This document shows positions 8,371 to 15,643 of a stretch of DNA of 54,469 nucleotides, piece by piece. Under the pieces are notes generated by a model that worked only from the letters and a program-made list of their open reading frames with translations, did no database searches and was not told where the DNA came from. The stretch is from contig JAJDNP010000008.1 of the NCBI GenBank assembly GCA_022340645.1, positions 1 through 54,469 of the forward strand, given 5' to 3'. The stretch is from Gammaproteobacteria bacterium (GTDB lineage Bacteria; Pseudomonadota; Gammaproteobacteria; SZUA-229). How positions within the stretch are numbered: position 1 is the first letter of the stretch; each line of letters starts with the position of its first letter. The position numbers were made by a program, and so were the translations under genes.

Positions 8371-8483
8371 CTCGACTTAAACTCGATCTTGCGTCGCTCA
8401 CTTCCTGAATATTCACCGGGCGCCAGCCCAGTGATTACATCATCCCAAACGGCAGTTCGCACATTGAAACGGTACCTGAATGA

Positions 8484-8498
8484 AGCAAGTTCCATGCC
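8484..8498 (-). promoter_or_regulatory. Sigma-54 promoter upstream of the ribA/ribD pair
   Basis: The same 15 bases as the PEP-CTERM promoter (GG-N10-GC), oriented leftwards. The nearest ORF is the 41-residue one about 110 bases on; ribA follows about 360 bases downstream. The conserved 20-bp block at 8564-8583 is in the position of an enhancer-binding site. Confidence 0.6.
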
Positions 8499-8738
8499 TT
8501 TTTTATTAAGAAGCTATTAAAACAATAAGTTGAAGAATATTAGTGACATCTAAAGAACTTTACATGTAAAGAATCCCAACAATTATTTCCTTCCCACGGT
8601 ATGCAAGGCACCGCCATGGCCGGTGATTATTGTCTTGTTTTATAAGGGGATATATAAAACTTATCGTAGTTTCGGCCTTGCCCGCACGTGTAAAATTATC
8701 CGACAGCCTTGAATTTCATGAATGCTGCGAGCAAAGCC
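8484..8738 (-). repeat. Control-region repeat, copy 2
   Basis: Diverged copy of 4933-5216. It fills most of the gap between the short ORF and the secreted protein at 8855-9325. It preserves the promoter and upstream block but not the FNR box. The remaining bases of this gap (8371-8483, 8739-8854) show no convincing gene. Confidence 0.75.
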
Positions 8739-8854
8739 ACAATTATCCGGCGCATACTCACACCGCTCTGTCGGTGCAGGTGATTCTACGGGCCTTTCTC
8801 GACGATCTCTTATTTACCGAAACTGTTAGTTGTGTGACTGGAACGCACCCGCGC

Positions 8855-9325
8855 TTAATTACCCCGGCCATCCTGCTTTTTTTCCGGTTTGAAATATTTG
8901 ACGCCCAGAATGGTGGCGGGTCCATTGTCTTCACCTAACGGAAAAAATCCCCAGGGTTTGGGTCCGCCATACACGGATATTTGAACGATATCCTTATGGT
9001 CCCTCTCCAGCATGGCTTCTACCACACGGTCGTCTGGAACTTCGTGCCTGCCACCTTCCATGCCTATCGGTTGTTCCGGATTCGTGCCCTTACTTAGCAG
9101 CCTGATAAGAACCTTGTCAGCCGTGCCGCCAACATGGACAAGCAGCTTTCCGCCTCTTTCAAAATCGGACATTTTCGCCAGGTTCAACCAGCCGGAGTTC
9201 GTTTCCGGGGAAGCGCCTGTCTCTCCCTCTATCGTCTCACCCTGTATCGTCTCGGAAAAAACAGCTTGCGAAGTGGAAATTAAAAACATAAACAAAGGGA
9301 TAATGGTTCGAATACTTGCATTCAT
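8855..9325 (-). CDS. Secreted protein of unknown function, 156 residues
   Basis: The ORF begins with a clear signal peptide (MNASIRTIIPLFMFLISTSQAVFS), then a Glu/Thr-rich QGETIEGETGASPE spacer. A compact domain of about 110 residues follows, containing LVHVGGTADKVLIRLLSKG and VQISVYGGPKPWGFFPLGED. It ends in a charged Lys-rich tail. No catalytic motif or family is recognised; it is probably periplasmic. It lies upstream of control-region copy 2, on the same strand as ribA. Confidence 0.65.
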   Translation of the reverse strand: MNASIRTIIPLFMFLISTSQAVFSETIQGETIEGETGASPETNSGWLNLAKMSDFERGGKLLVHVGGTADKVLIRLLSKGTNPEQPIGMEGGRHEVPDDRVVEAMLERDHKDIVQISVYGGPKPWGFFPLGEDNGPATILGVKYFKPEKKQDGRGN

Positions 9326-9389
9326 TGCGGGTTCTCTATGTTGTTACTGGCCTGGATAAAAAGTGTATCAATTTTATCCGTATATTCCA

Positions 9390-9431
9390 GGGAACCTCTG
9401 AGAATTCAGGGATGAATTATTCATAGGTCCC
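9390..9431. repeat. Imperfect inverted repeat in the 9326-9630 gap
   Basis: GGGAACCTCTGAGAATTCA and TGAATTATTCATAGGTCCC pair with a few mismatches around a 4-base loop. The 300-bp gap between the divergent neighbours holds nothing else recognisable. Confidence 0.4.
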
Positions 9432-9630
9432 CCAGGTTGAAGCAGAGGAAATATAAACCCCTCTTCTAACCCAAGTCAATTCAAAACATCTTGCACCCTG
9501 ACAGCCTGGTCTGCAGAGCGCAACATAAACCTGGGGACATTGTACTCATTTCCTTTTACTTAGCCTTAAACAGGTTATTAGTGACCGAAAACAGGGAAAC
9601 CGAAGAACTTTGTAACTATCCTCTAGTACT

Positions 9631-9909
9631 ATGAATACGTTTCGTCACCCGCAATGGCTCATTCAACTAATCGTCGTGGTAGCACTGCCAACAGTTACCT
9701 GTTTCGGTTACTACTCGCTCGACTATCTGGGTGAAGATGAGGCCATCTGGGCGCTACCGGTTATGATGGCATATCCTGTCGCCCTCATTGGTATGGTCGG
9801 CCTTTTCAGGGCGCTTTTCTCGCCCAGACGTTCCAGGCTGGCGCTGCTGCTTTGGGCATTGTGTATTATCGCGCCCATCGCAATATTGATATGGGTCAGG
9901 CATCATTGA
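9631..9909 (+). CDS. Small inner-membrane protein, three predicted helices
   Basis: 92 residues with hydrophobic segments at about 10-28, 38-60 and 70-88 separated by short charged turns (LGEDEAIW, SPRRSRL). The Arg-rich second loop suggests it faces the cytoplasm. No family is recognised and no ribosome-binding site is evident before the ATG. It is not in an obvious operon; the next gene starts 142 bp later. Confidence 0.55.
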   Translation: MNTFRHPQWLIQLIVVVALPTVTCFGYYSLDYLGEDEAIWALPVMMAYPVALIGMVGLFRALFSPRRSRLALLLWALCIIAPIAILIWVRHH

Positions 9910-10051
9910 TTTACTTCATCCTCTGTAAATAAAGATCCCTGAATAGCATTTAACTTTAACTCTTGTGTGTTGATAAACTGGCCGTAAGATATACATACAG
10001 TATTGTTATAGAGCAGTGCTGCCTTAACCCGAATAGTCCATAGGAAACGAT

Positions 10052-10333
10052 ATGAGTATTAGAGAAGTCTATGAAAAGAATATGCAGGCCCGGCTTGATG
10101 AGTGGAAAACCAGGCTTGAGGCGTTGAAGGAAAAAGCCGATCAGCAAGAAACGAATTTGCAGCTTGAGTACTACACGCTAATCGATGAAGCAAAACTGGA
10201 GCTGGAAGCCGCCCATAGAAAATTTGAGTTATTAAAGGAGGCCGGTGATGAAACATGGGAAGAGTTCAAGTCTGAGGTTGAAACTACCTGGGACTCACTG
10301 GAAGAGTTGATTAGATCATTAACATTGCCTTAA
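10052..10333 (+). CDS. Small coiled-coil protein, 93 residues
   Basis: An almost wholly helical, highly charged chain (MSIREVYEKNMQARLDEWKT...) with continuous heptads of Leu/Ala and Glu/Lys, including EALKEKADQQETNLQLEY and a Trp-containing end (DETWEEFKSEVETTWDSLEEL). AGGAAACG lies 5-10 bases before the ATG. Cytoplasmic, without signal or membrane segment. It resembles the many small coiled-coil proteins seen in stress and envelope contexts, but no function can be assigned. Confidence 0.75.
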   Translation: MSIREVYEKNMQARLDEWKTRLEALKEKADQQETNLQLEYYTLIDEAKLELEAAHRKFELLKEAGDETWEEFKSEVETTWDSLEELIRSLTLP

Positions 10334-10346
10334 ATTCAAATTAATG

Positions 10347-10416
10347 AATAAGTGAGGTCAGACCAGATTTATCGATGGAGGTATATATTAAAAAGTTTCG
10401 TCTGACCACACTTATT
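10347..10416. repeat. 17-bp inverted repeat (AATAAGTGxGGTCAGAC)
   Basis: Arms at 10347-10363 and 10400-10416 match at 16 of 17 positions. A related AATAAGTGGGGTC sequence occurs at about 22055-22068, next to another palindromic element. It is probably a small mobile or REP-like palindrome, and may also serve as a terminator for the genes on both sides. Confidence 0.6.
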
Positions 10417-10423
10417 TCGGTAT

Positions 10424-10588
10424 TTAGTCATTTCGATGTGAAAAGCAAAAATCATAATCCTGCATCTCAAACTGTTCATCAATATTCAGCAATTTTCGTG
10501 CTTCATTATCGATATATGCATCAGCCACCGATTCCGCCAGGCGGTGCTTTTCTGCCAGAATTCGAATCATATCTGCTTCAGTTAACAT
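10424..10588 (-). CDS. Small acidic cytoplasmic protein, 54 residues
   Basis: The minus-strand ORF begins MLTEADMIRILAEKHRLAES and ends with a Cys/His-containing CFSHRND. It has an excellent ribosome-binding site (GGGAG, 7-base spacer). Helical and acidic, with no membrane segment. No family recognised. Confidence 0.65.
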   Translation of the reverse strand: MLTEADMIRILAEKHRLAESVADAYIDNEARKLLNIDEQFEMQDYDFCFSHRND

Positions 10589-10810
10589 AATAATCTCCCG
10601 GACAATTAGCAGTTAAATTCCAGACAGATTTATAGCCGCCAAATATTACGCATTTATTACAAATTTGTGAAAAGTTGATGATTTCATCGCTTTACTCAAC
10701 TGCCGTATCACATTGACCATATTCTTTTGAATCACTCTGGAAGCCAGTGAGCAATGGAATCTACATGCGTAAGAACTGCCCTCCACTGCAGTATAAATTA
10801 ACCATACTGC

Positions 10811-11005
10811 TTAATGATAGAAATCGCTAATACCTTCTATTTTTGAAGGCAGCCGATATACCCGAGCATATTTTTCCCACCAGTAAAATTCAAATGTATG
10901 GTATTGCTGTTTAATGTTATTTGAATTATGCCATTTGTTATATACCTTATATTTTAATTGCCTGATGCTCATATCACACCTCTCACAATATTTAGACAAC
11001 GCCAT
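10811..11005 (-). CDS. Doubtful 64-residue ORF in an AT-rich stretch
   Basis: An aromatic- and Lys-rich ORF (CERCDMSIRQLKYKVYNKW, FEFYWWEKYARVYR) with no ribosome-binding site and base composition more AT-rich than its neighbours. The pattern of charged and aromatic residues could be real or a remnant of acquired DNA. It is the only candidate gene in 10589-11165. Confidence 0.25.
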   Translation of the reverse strand: MALSKYCERCDMSIRQLKYKVYNKWHNSNNIKQQYHTFEFYWWEKYARVYRLPSKIEGISDFYH

Positions 11006-11165
11006 GTGTTATTACGTTTACTAACTCTTATGAACATAATTTAATGTCCAAACATTTCTGTATTGTGTCTGTAAACAGCAATTTTGTTATGCTTATGTTT
11101 CAGTGTATCGACGTTCTGAGCAATCCGGATAATATTGTTGTAACAGCCTGTTTACCGGACTAAAC

Positions 11166-11240
11166 ATGAGTCAAGACGCAACAATACGCGTCGTGGATGA
11201 TGATCGAAAAACCGGGGTCGAACCAATGCCAGTAAGTTAA
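11166..11240 (+). pseudogene. Possible truncated response-regulator start
   Basis: The ATG at 11166 gives MSQDATIRVVDDDRKTG, which resembles the first strand and acidic pocket (VVDDD) of a response-regulator receiver domain. The reading frame then runs into a palindromic repeat and stops after 24 codons. Most likely a gene start cut off by the repeat; the match is short. Confidence 0.3.
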
Positions 11241-11301
11241 GCTCATTTTTCTGTTGTAGGTGCGACAAATTCGCACCTGCATTCTTAACTTACTGGCATT
11301 G
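11223..11301. repeat. Palindromic repeat element, copy A
   Basis: The outer arms CCAATGCCAGTAAGTTAAG and CTTAACTTACTGGCATTG enclose an inner perfect hairpin AGGTGCGA-CAAAT-TCGCACCT. The same outer arms occur at 22077-22188. The flanking CCGGGGTC/GACCCGG bases are also shared, in opposite orientation. Confidence 0.8.
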
Positions 11302-11317
11302 AGGTGAGGAAGAAGTC

Positions 11318-11422
11318 ATGTCCAGCTTCGCCGAACTGCTGCATGACACACAAGCGGAAATGCCAATACTCGGGCAGAGCTTCAAGCTCCAGGATAAATC
11401 AAACGGCAGCGGACAGGAATAA
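11318..11422 (+). CDS. Possible 34-residue ORF
   Basis: Begins MSSFAELLHDTQAEMP with GAGGTGAGGAAG just upstream and ends with a TAA followed by an A-rich run. Unrecognised; it may be the tail of a gene disrupted by the adjacent palindromic element. The following bases to 11582 hold nothing convincing. Confidence 0.3.
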   Translation: MSSFAELLHDTQAEMPILGQSFKLQDKSNGSGQE

Positions 11423-11582
11423 AAAAGATGGCAAGCCATAAATCTGCCCACAGGGTGGCGGCCTTATGACTGCCCGGGTCGCACGCTGGACAGCCAGGGC
11501 TTTTATGCGAAATCAGCTGTCGACGAATCCAGCAGACTTGGCCAGATTTGAAAAAGCGCAGATCAAACAGACTTTGCTGAGT

Positions 11583-14192
11583 TTACACGACCGTACGCGC
11601 ACGCAACAGCCGATAGACCAGCATCTTGATCACGTCATTGATCATGAACCAGAGCAGCGCATAAGCCCACATCCACAGCGCATACGTCCAGCCAATCGGC
11701 GTAATCAAAAATCCGTAAACCGAGATCAGGGTACCCAGTATCTCGGTGCCGAAGGTCGCGCCAAACAGCAGCGGCGCCGGCAAAGGCCGTTGCCAGAACC
11801 AGCCCTCGGTACGGGTAATGTAGAGCGTACTGTGCCCGGCAATGATCAGCTTGAGAAACAGCATGGACTGGATCATGGGTTCGGAAAAGCCCTCCTGTTT
11901 GAGCAGGAAAAACAGCAGGAACGAGGCAATCACACCCATGACCCCGAGCACGCTGGAGACTGTGAGCAGCTCCTGCATGTTCCAGCGCACCGGGTGCGGA
12001 CTCACCCTGGTGTTGTCATAGGCGATGGCCAGAATCGGCAGGTCGTTGAGCAGCGCCAGCAGGATGATCATTAACGCGGTGATCGGATAAAAATTGAAAA
12101 TCACAATCGATAACGCCATGAACAGGATGATGCGGATGGTCTCGGCGATACGGAAGGTGGCGTAGCTCTTCATGCGCTCGAAAGTAATGCGCGCCTGTTT
12201 CAGCGCTTCGTTGATCACGCCCAGGCCAGGTGCGGTAAGGATGATGTCCGCCGCCGCACGTGCGGCATCGGTAGCGTTGGACACCGCGAAACCGCAGTCC
12301 GCCTTTTTCAGCGCCGGCGCATCGTTGACCCCGTCACCGGTCATGGCGACGATATGGCCGCCTTTTTGCAGGGTATCGACGATGCGGTATTTGTCCTCCG
12401 GCACCACCTCGGCAAAGATGTTGACCGACTCGATCATTTCGATGATGGCCGACTCGTGGGTATGAATGAACTCGCGCTCCAGCAGGCGCGTATCGTACAG
12501 GCTCTTTACCGTTTCCATCACTTCGTCGGCAAACTGCTGCGACTCCCTGCGCCCCACCTCGGGTTTGAGTCGCTGGTAGATCGCAGCCGACAGCACCGAG
12601 GCCAGGCTCAGCAGTTCGTTGCTGGCGCTGCCCGAAAGCTGCGCGGCGCGCAGGGTGCGTTGTTCCAGCCCCAGCATCCGGCCGATTTCACGGGCGATGG
12701 CGAGGTTGTCGCCGGTGACCATTTTGACCTTGACACCATAATGCTGCATGTCGTCGATGACCTGCTTCGAATCGTCCCGCGGCGGGTCGTACAACGGTAC
12801 CAGGCCGAGCAGCTCCAGCGGCGCGGCACCGCGCTTGCGGCCTACGGCCAGCGTGCGGAAACCCCTGGCGGCGAGCTGGTCCACGGTCTGGTTGATTTTT
12901 TGCGTCTGCTCGTCGGCGAGCTGGCTCATGCCCAGCAACACCTGCGCCGCGCCTTTTATCGCTACGTACTGCTCGCCGTCTTTTTCGACCGTAGCCTCGG
13001 TGCGTTTGCGAATCGGATCAAACGGCGTGAAGGAAGTTTGCTGCCAGGACTGCCAGTCCACCTCGGGATGTTTTTCTTCCAGGTACTGGAAGATGGGCAA
13101 TTCGATCGGGTCCCGGTTTTCTGCCTTTGACGCCAGCGCCGCCAGCAAGAACAGTTCGCTTTCGTCATGCTCTGCGAACACTACCGGTTCGGCCACCTGC
13201 ATTTCGTTTTTGGTCAGTGTACCGGTCTTGTCGGAGCAAAATACACCCACCCCGGCCAGTTCCTCGATGGCGGTCAGGCGTGAAACGATCGCCTGGCGGC
13301 GAGCCAGGTTGATCGCGCCCACCGCCATAGTTACCGACAGCACCGCAGGCAGCGCCACCGGGATCGCCGCCACTGTCAGCACCAGCGCGAAGCGCGCGAT
13401 CTCCAGGAAGTTCTCGTGACGGAACAGCGAAACCATGACAATCAGCACCACCAGTGCAAGAGTGATCAGGATCAGAAAGTCACCGATGCGGATCACCATC
13501 TTCTGGAAGTGGCTGCGCTCCTCCAGCGAGGCCTTCGCCACCAGCGCCACCACGCTGTGAAAATTCGTACTGGCGCCGGTATTGACCACCACCGCCAGCA
13601 TCTCTCCCTGCTTGACGATGGTGCTGGCGTAGGCGATTTCGCTCTGTTTTTTATCGACCGGCAGCGATTCTCCGGTGAGCGCCGACTGATCCAGTGCCAG
13701 GTAATCACCCTGCAGCAATTGCACATCGGCAGGCACGATATTGCCGATGCGCAGCTTGATGATATCGCCGGGTACCAGTTCGCGCGAAGGAACCGTCCTG
13801 AACTGGCCATCACGCAGCACCAGTGTTTCCGCCTTCATGCGTTGCTTGAGCGCTTTCAGTGCATTCAGCGCGCGGTGCTCCTGAAAGAAGTCGAGGCCGG
13901 CATTAATCAGCAGCATGACGGCGATGATGATGAAATCGTCCCACTTGCCAACGATGGCCGAGAGAATTGCAGCTGTCTCGATCATCCACGGGATCGGTCC
14001 CCAGAAGCGACGGAAAATACGGTGCCACAGGGTTTCTTCTATTTCCTGGATTTCGTTGTAGCCATAGCGCTGCTGGCGCAGCTGCACTTCGCTGTCTGAT
14101 AACCCTGCTGCAGGATCCACCTGCAGCTGGCTGACCGTCTCATTTGTGGTCTGAGTGCCATACTCATCCGTATGTTTTGGTTTTTCAGTCAT
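11583..14192 (-). CDS. P3A-type plasma-membrane proton-pumping ATPase
   Basis: 869 residues, typical for bacterial P3A ATPases. Visible signatures are TGES of the actuator domain (about residue 173), PVALPAVLS in helix M4, the phosphorylated Asp in CSDKTGTLTKNEM (about residue 320), KGAAQ of the nucleotide-binding domain, and MTGDGVNDAPALKKADCGFAV at the hinge. The N-terminal cation-ATPase domain (VSQLQVDPAAGLSDSEVQLRQ) is present. The long C-terminal autoinhibitory region of plant and fungal pumps is not. It hydrolyses ATP to export protons across the inner membrane. The start is supported by AGGTGA upstream. It is a single gene, on the same strand as but well separated from the rhomboid gene. 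Substrate is assigned by family motifs; another monovalent cation is possible. Confidence 0.9.
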   Translation of the reverse strand: MTEKPKHTDEYGTQTTNETVSQLQVDPAAGLSDSEVQLRQQRYGYNEIQEIEETLWHRIFRRFWGPIPWMIETAAILSAIVGKWDDFIIIAVMLLINAGLDFFQEHRALNALKALKQRMKAETLVLRDGQFRTVPSRELVPGDIIKLRIGNIVPADVQLLQGDYLALDQSALTGESLPVDKKQSEIAYASTIVKQGEMLAVVVNTGASTNFHSVVALVAKASLEERSHFQKMVIRIGDFLILITLALVVLIVMVSLFRHENFLEIARFALVLTVAAIPVALPAVLSVTMAVGAINLARRQAIVSRLTAIEELAGVGVFCSDKTGTLTKNEMQVAEPVVFAEHDESELFLLAALASKAENRDPIELPIFQYLEEKHPEVDWQSWQQTSFTPFDPIRKRTEATVEKDGEQYVAIKGAAQVLLGMSQLADEQTQKINQTVDQLAARGFRTLAVGRKRGAAPLELLGLVPLYDPPRDDSKQVIDDMQHYGVKVKMVTGDNLAIAREIGRMLGLEQRTLRAAQLSGSASNELLSLASVLSAAIYQRLKPEVGRRESQQFADEVMETVKSLYDTRLLEREFIHTHESAIIEMIESVNIFAEVVPEDKYRIVDTLQKGGHIVAMTGDGVNDAPALKKADCGFAVSNATDAARAAADIILTAPGLGVINEALKQARITFERMKSYATFRIAETIRIILFMALSIVIFNFYPITALMIILLALLNDLPILAIAYDNTRVSPHPVRWNMQELLTVSSVLGVMGVIASFLLFFLLKQEGFSEPMIQSMLFLKLIIAGHSTLYITRTEGWFWQRPLPAPLLFGATFGTEILGTLISVYGFLITPIGWTYALWMWAYALLWFMINDVIKMLVYRLLRARTVV

Positions 14193-14495
14193 GTTTCACC
14201 TGCCTGTCTGCATCGACATTAATCATCAAATCAGCATTGTATTTCGTCAGTGGCACTAGCGGAGCCTCTGCAAAAAATGCCAGCACGATCTTCTATCAGA
14301 CATAGACACGCAGCATCAACGATAGTGCGCATCAGTACTGAGCGATAAATTCGGCTTCTCTATACCACGTGCCGTACCCCTGCTTCGAACCGATAATGGG
14401 GTTAGCCATCATCCCTGCCATAGTATTGCTGTTGAGTCACCACGGTCTCCCGGCTGCGCATAAGAATGTTTAATCTTTCTATGCCATGCCTGCTG
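14193..14495. other. Gap between ATPase and rhomboid genes
   Basis: About 300 bases with no recognisable gene, repeat or clear terminator. It presumably carries the ATPase promoter and the 3' end of the rhomboid transcript. Confidence 0.4.
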
Positions 14496-15131
14496 TTAAT
14501 CCCGGGAATGGAGATGCCAGTACAGCAGCAACAGGAAACCAAACAGCATACCACCCAGATGCGCGAAATGGGCGACTCCCGCTTCGGTGCCGGTGACGCC
14601 AGCCCATAACTCAATGATGCCGTAGATCAGCACAAACCATTTCGCCTGCAATACCACGGGGGGGAATATCAACATCAGCCTTTCATTGGGGAAGGTCAGA
14701 CCAAAGGCCAGTAACAGCCCAAACACCCCGCCAGAGGCACCAATAGTCGGATAAATTCCGCCTTCGCCTGCAGCCTGGGTGGCGATAAACAACTGTACCA
14801 GCCCCGCACCGATGACACAGACAAAATAGTAGAGTGTGAAATACTTCGAACCCCACACGTTCTCCAGCCGTGCGCCAAACAGCCACAGCGCGTACATGTT
14901 CAGCAGCAGGTGCATGACGCTGCCATGCAGAAATGAATAACTCACCAGTTGCCAAAACTGGAAGCTGGGCACCACTCCCCCAAACGCCGCCGAGCCTGAC
15001 GGCTGCAGAGGCCACAGCGCCAGCGCGTTGATTAACCGGCCAGCAGTAACAATTTCCAGCAAAAACATGCCCACATTGACGATCAGCAGGGCCTGAACTA
15101 CTGGTGGAGTGAATGAATAGCGCCTAAGCAT
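14496..15131 (-). CDS. Rhomboid family intramembrane serine protease
   Basis: 211 residues with six hydrophobic segments. The catalytic serine is in GASGGVFG (about residue 131, TM4) and the partner histidine in AHFAHLGGMLFG (about residue 189, TM6). The loop-1 region contains SYSFLHGSVMHLLLNMYALWLFG, the HxxxHxxxN stretch typical of rhomboids. It cleaves transmembrane substrates within the inner membrane; the physiological substrate cannot be read. It starts ATG-CTT just after a spacer from the DUF3096 gene on the same strand. Confidence 0.92.
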   Translation of the reverse strand: MLRRYSFTPPVVQALLIVNVGMFLLEIVTAGRLINALALWPLQPSGSAAFGGVVPSFQFWQLVSYSFLHGSVMHLLLNMYALWLFGARLENVWGSKYFTLYYFVCVIGAGLVQLFIATQAAGEGGIYPTIGASGGVFGLLLAFGLTFPNERLMLIFPPVVLQAKWFVLIYGIIELWAGVTGTEAGVAHFAHLGGMLFGFLLLLYWHLHSRD

Positions 15132-15188
15132 ATATCGCCATATTGATTTAGCTCACTTTCCACTCTGCCATAATTGGCAGACTCTGGC

Positions 15189-15338
15189 TTATACCACCAG
15201 TGGCAGCAGTCCCACCAGCCCAAACAGTATCAGGTAAAACGCCACGATGTAGTTCAGCAGTCTTGGCCAGATCAGAATAGAAATACCCGCCAGCAGCGAG
15301 ATCAACGGCGGACCCACCATAACAAAACCCATATCCAT
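15189..15338 (-). CDS. DUF3096 small membrane protein, 49 residues
   Basis: MDMGFVMVGPPLISLLAGIS, then an ILIWPRLLNYIVAFYLILFG stretch. Two hydrophobic helices are separated by PRLLNY, the hallmark of the DUF3096 family of about 50-residue membrane peptides. A GGGAG ribosome-binding site lies 7 bases upstream of the ATG. Role unknown. A still shorter ORF (15340-15417 on the same strand, ending TSLPWMAVGMFLNWEY) stops 1 base before this start and might be translated with it, but has no clear ribosome-binding site. Confidence 0.75.
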   Translation of the reverse strand: MDMGFVMVGPPLISLLAGISILIWPRLLNYIVAFYLILFGLVGLLPLVV

Positions 15339-15643
15339 CTCAGTACTCCCAGTTAAGAAACATGCCCACCGCCATCCACGGCAAGCTCGTGTATATGTAA
15401 GACATCCCGCTGCACATCAGTACGACCACCTTATCACAGCGGGTGTTAGTTAAATTGTCAGATCCATATGGAAATGATGACTCTTTCCCACAGTACCATA
15501 AGCGTGCAAGCAGTTTTTTGACCTGCATGTGGTATCGATTACTCAATGTTCAGTAATGCTGTTGAGTTTGCCTGGCATTAAGTTGTTTTTCCTCAGCCAG
15601 GCATTCATCGAACAGATTATCATGGCTAAAAAACACAATCATT
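15339..15643. other. Gap before the glucan phosphorylase end
   Basis: Apart from the possible 25-residue ORF noted under the DUF3096 entry, this stretch shows no gene. No strong terminator for the phosphorylase transcript is seen. Confidence 0.35.

Noticed and set aside
8127-8483. FMN riboswitch upstream of ribA
   Set aside because: The conserved RFN-element core sequences are not seen; the leader instead has a simple hairpin and a sigma-54 promoter.
12354-13130. 258-residue ORF (and neighbours at 12748-13419 and 13416-14099) opposite the proton ATPase
   Set aside because: Shadows of the ATPase reading frame, with His/Arg-rich composition and no motifs.
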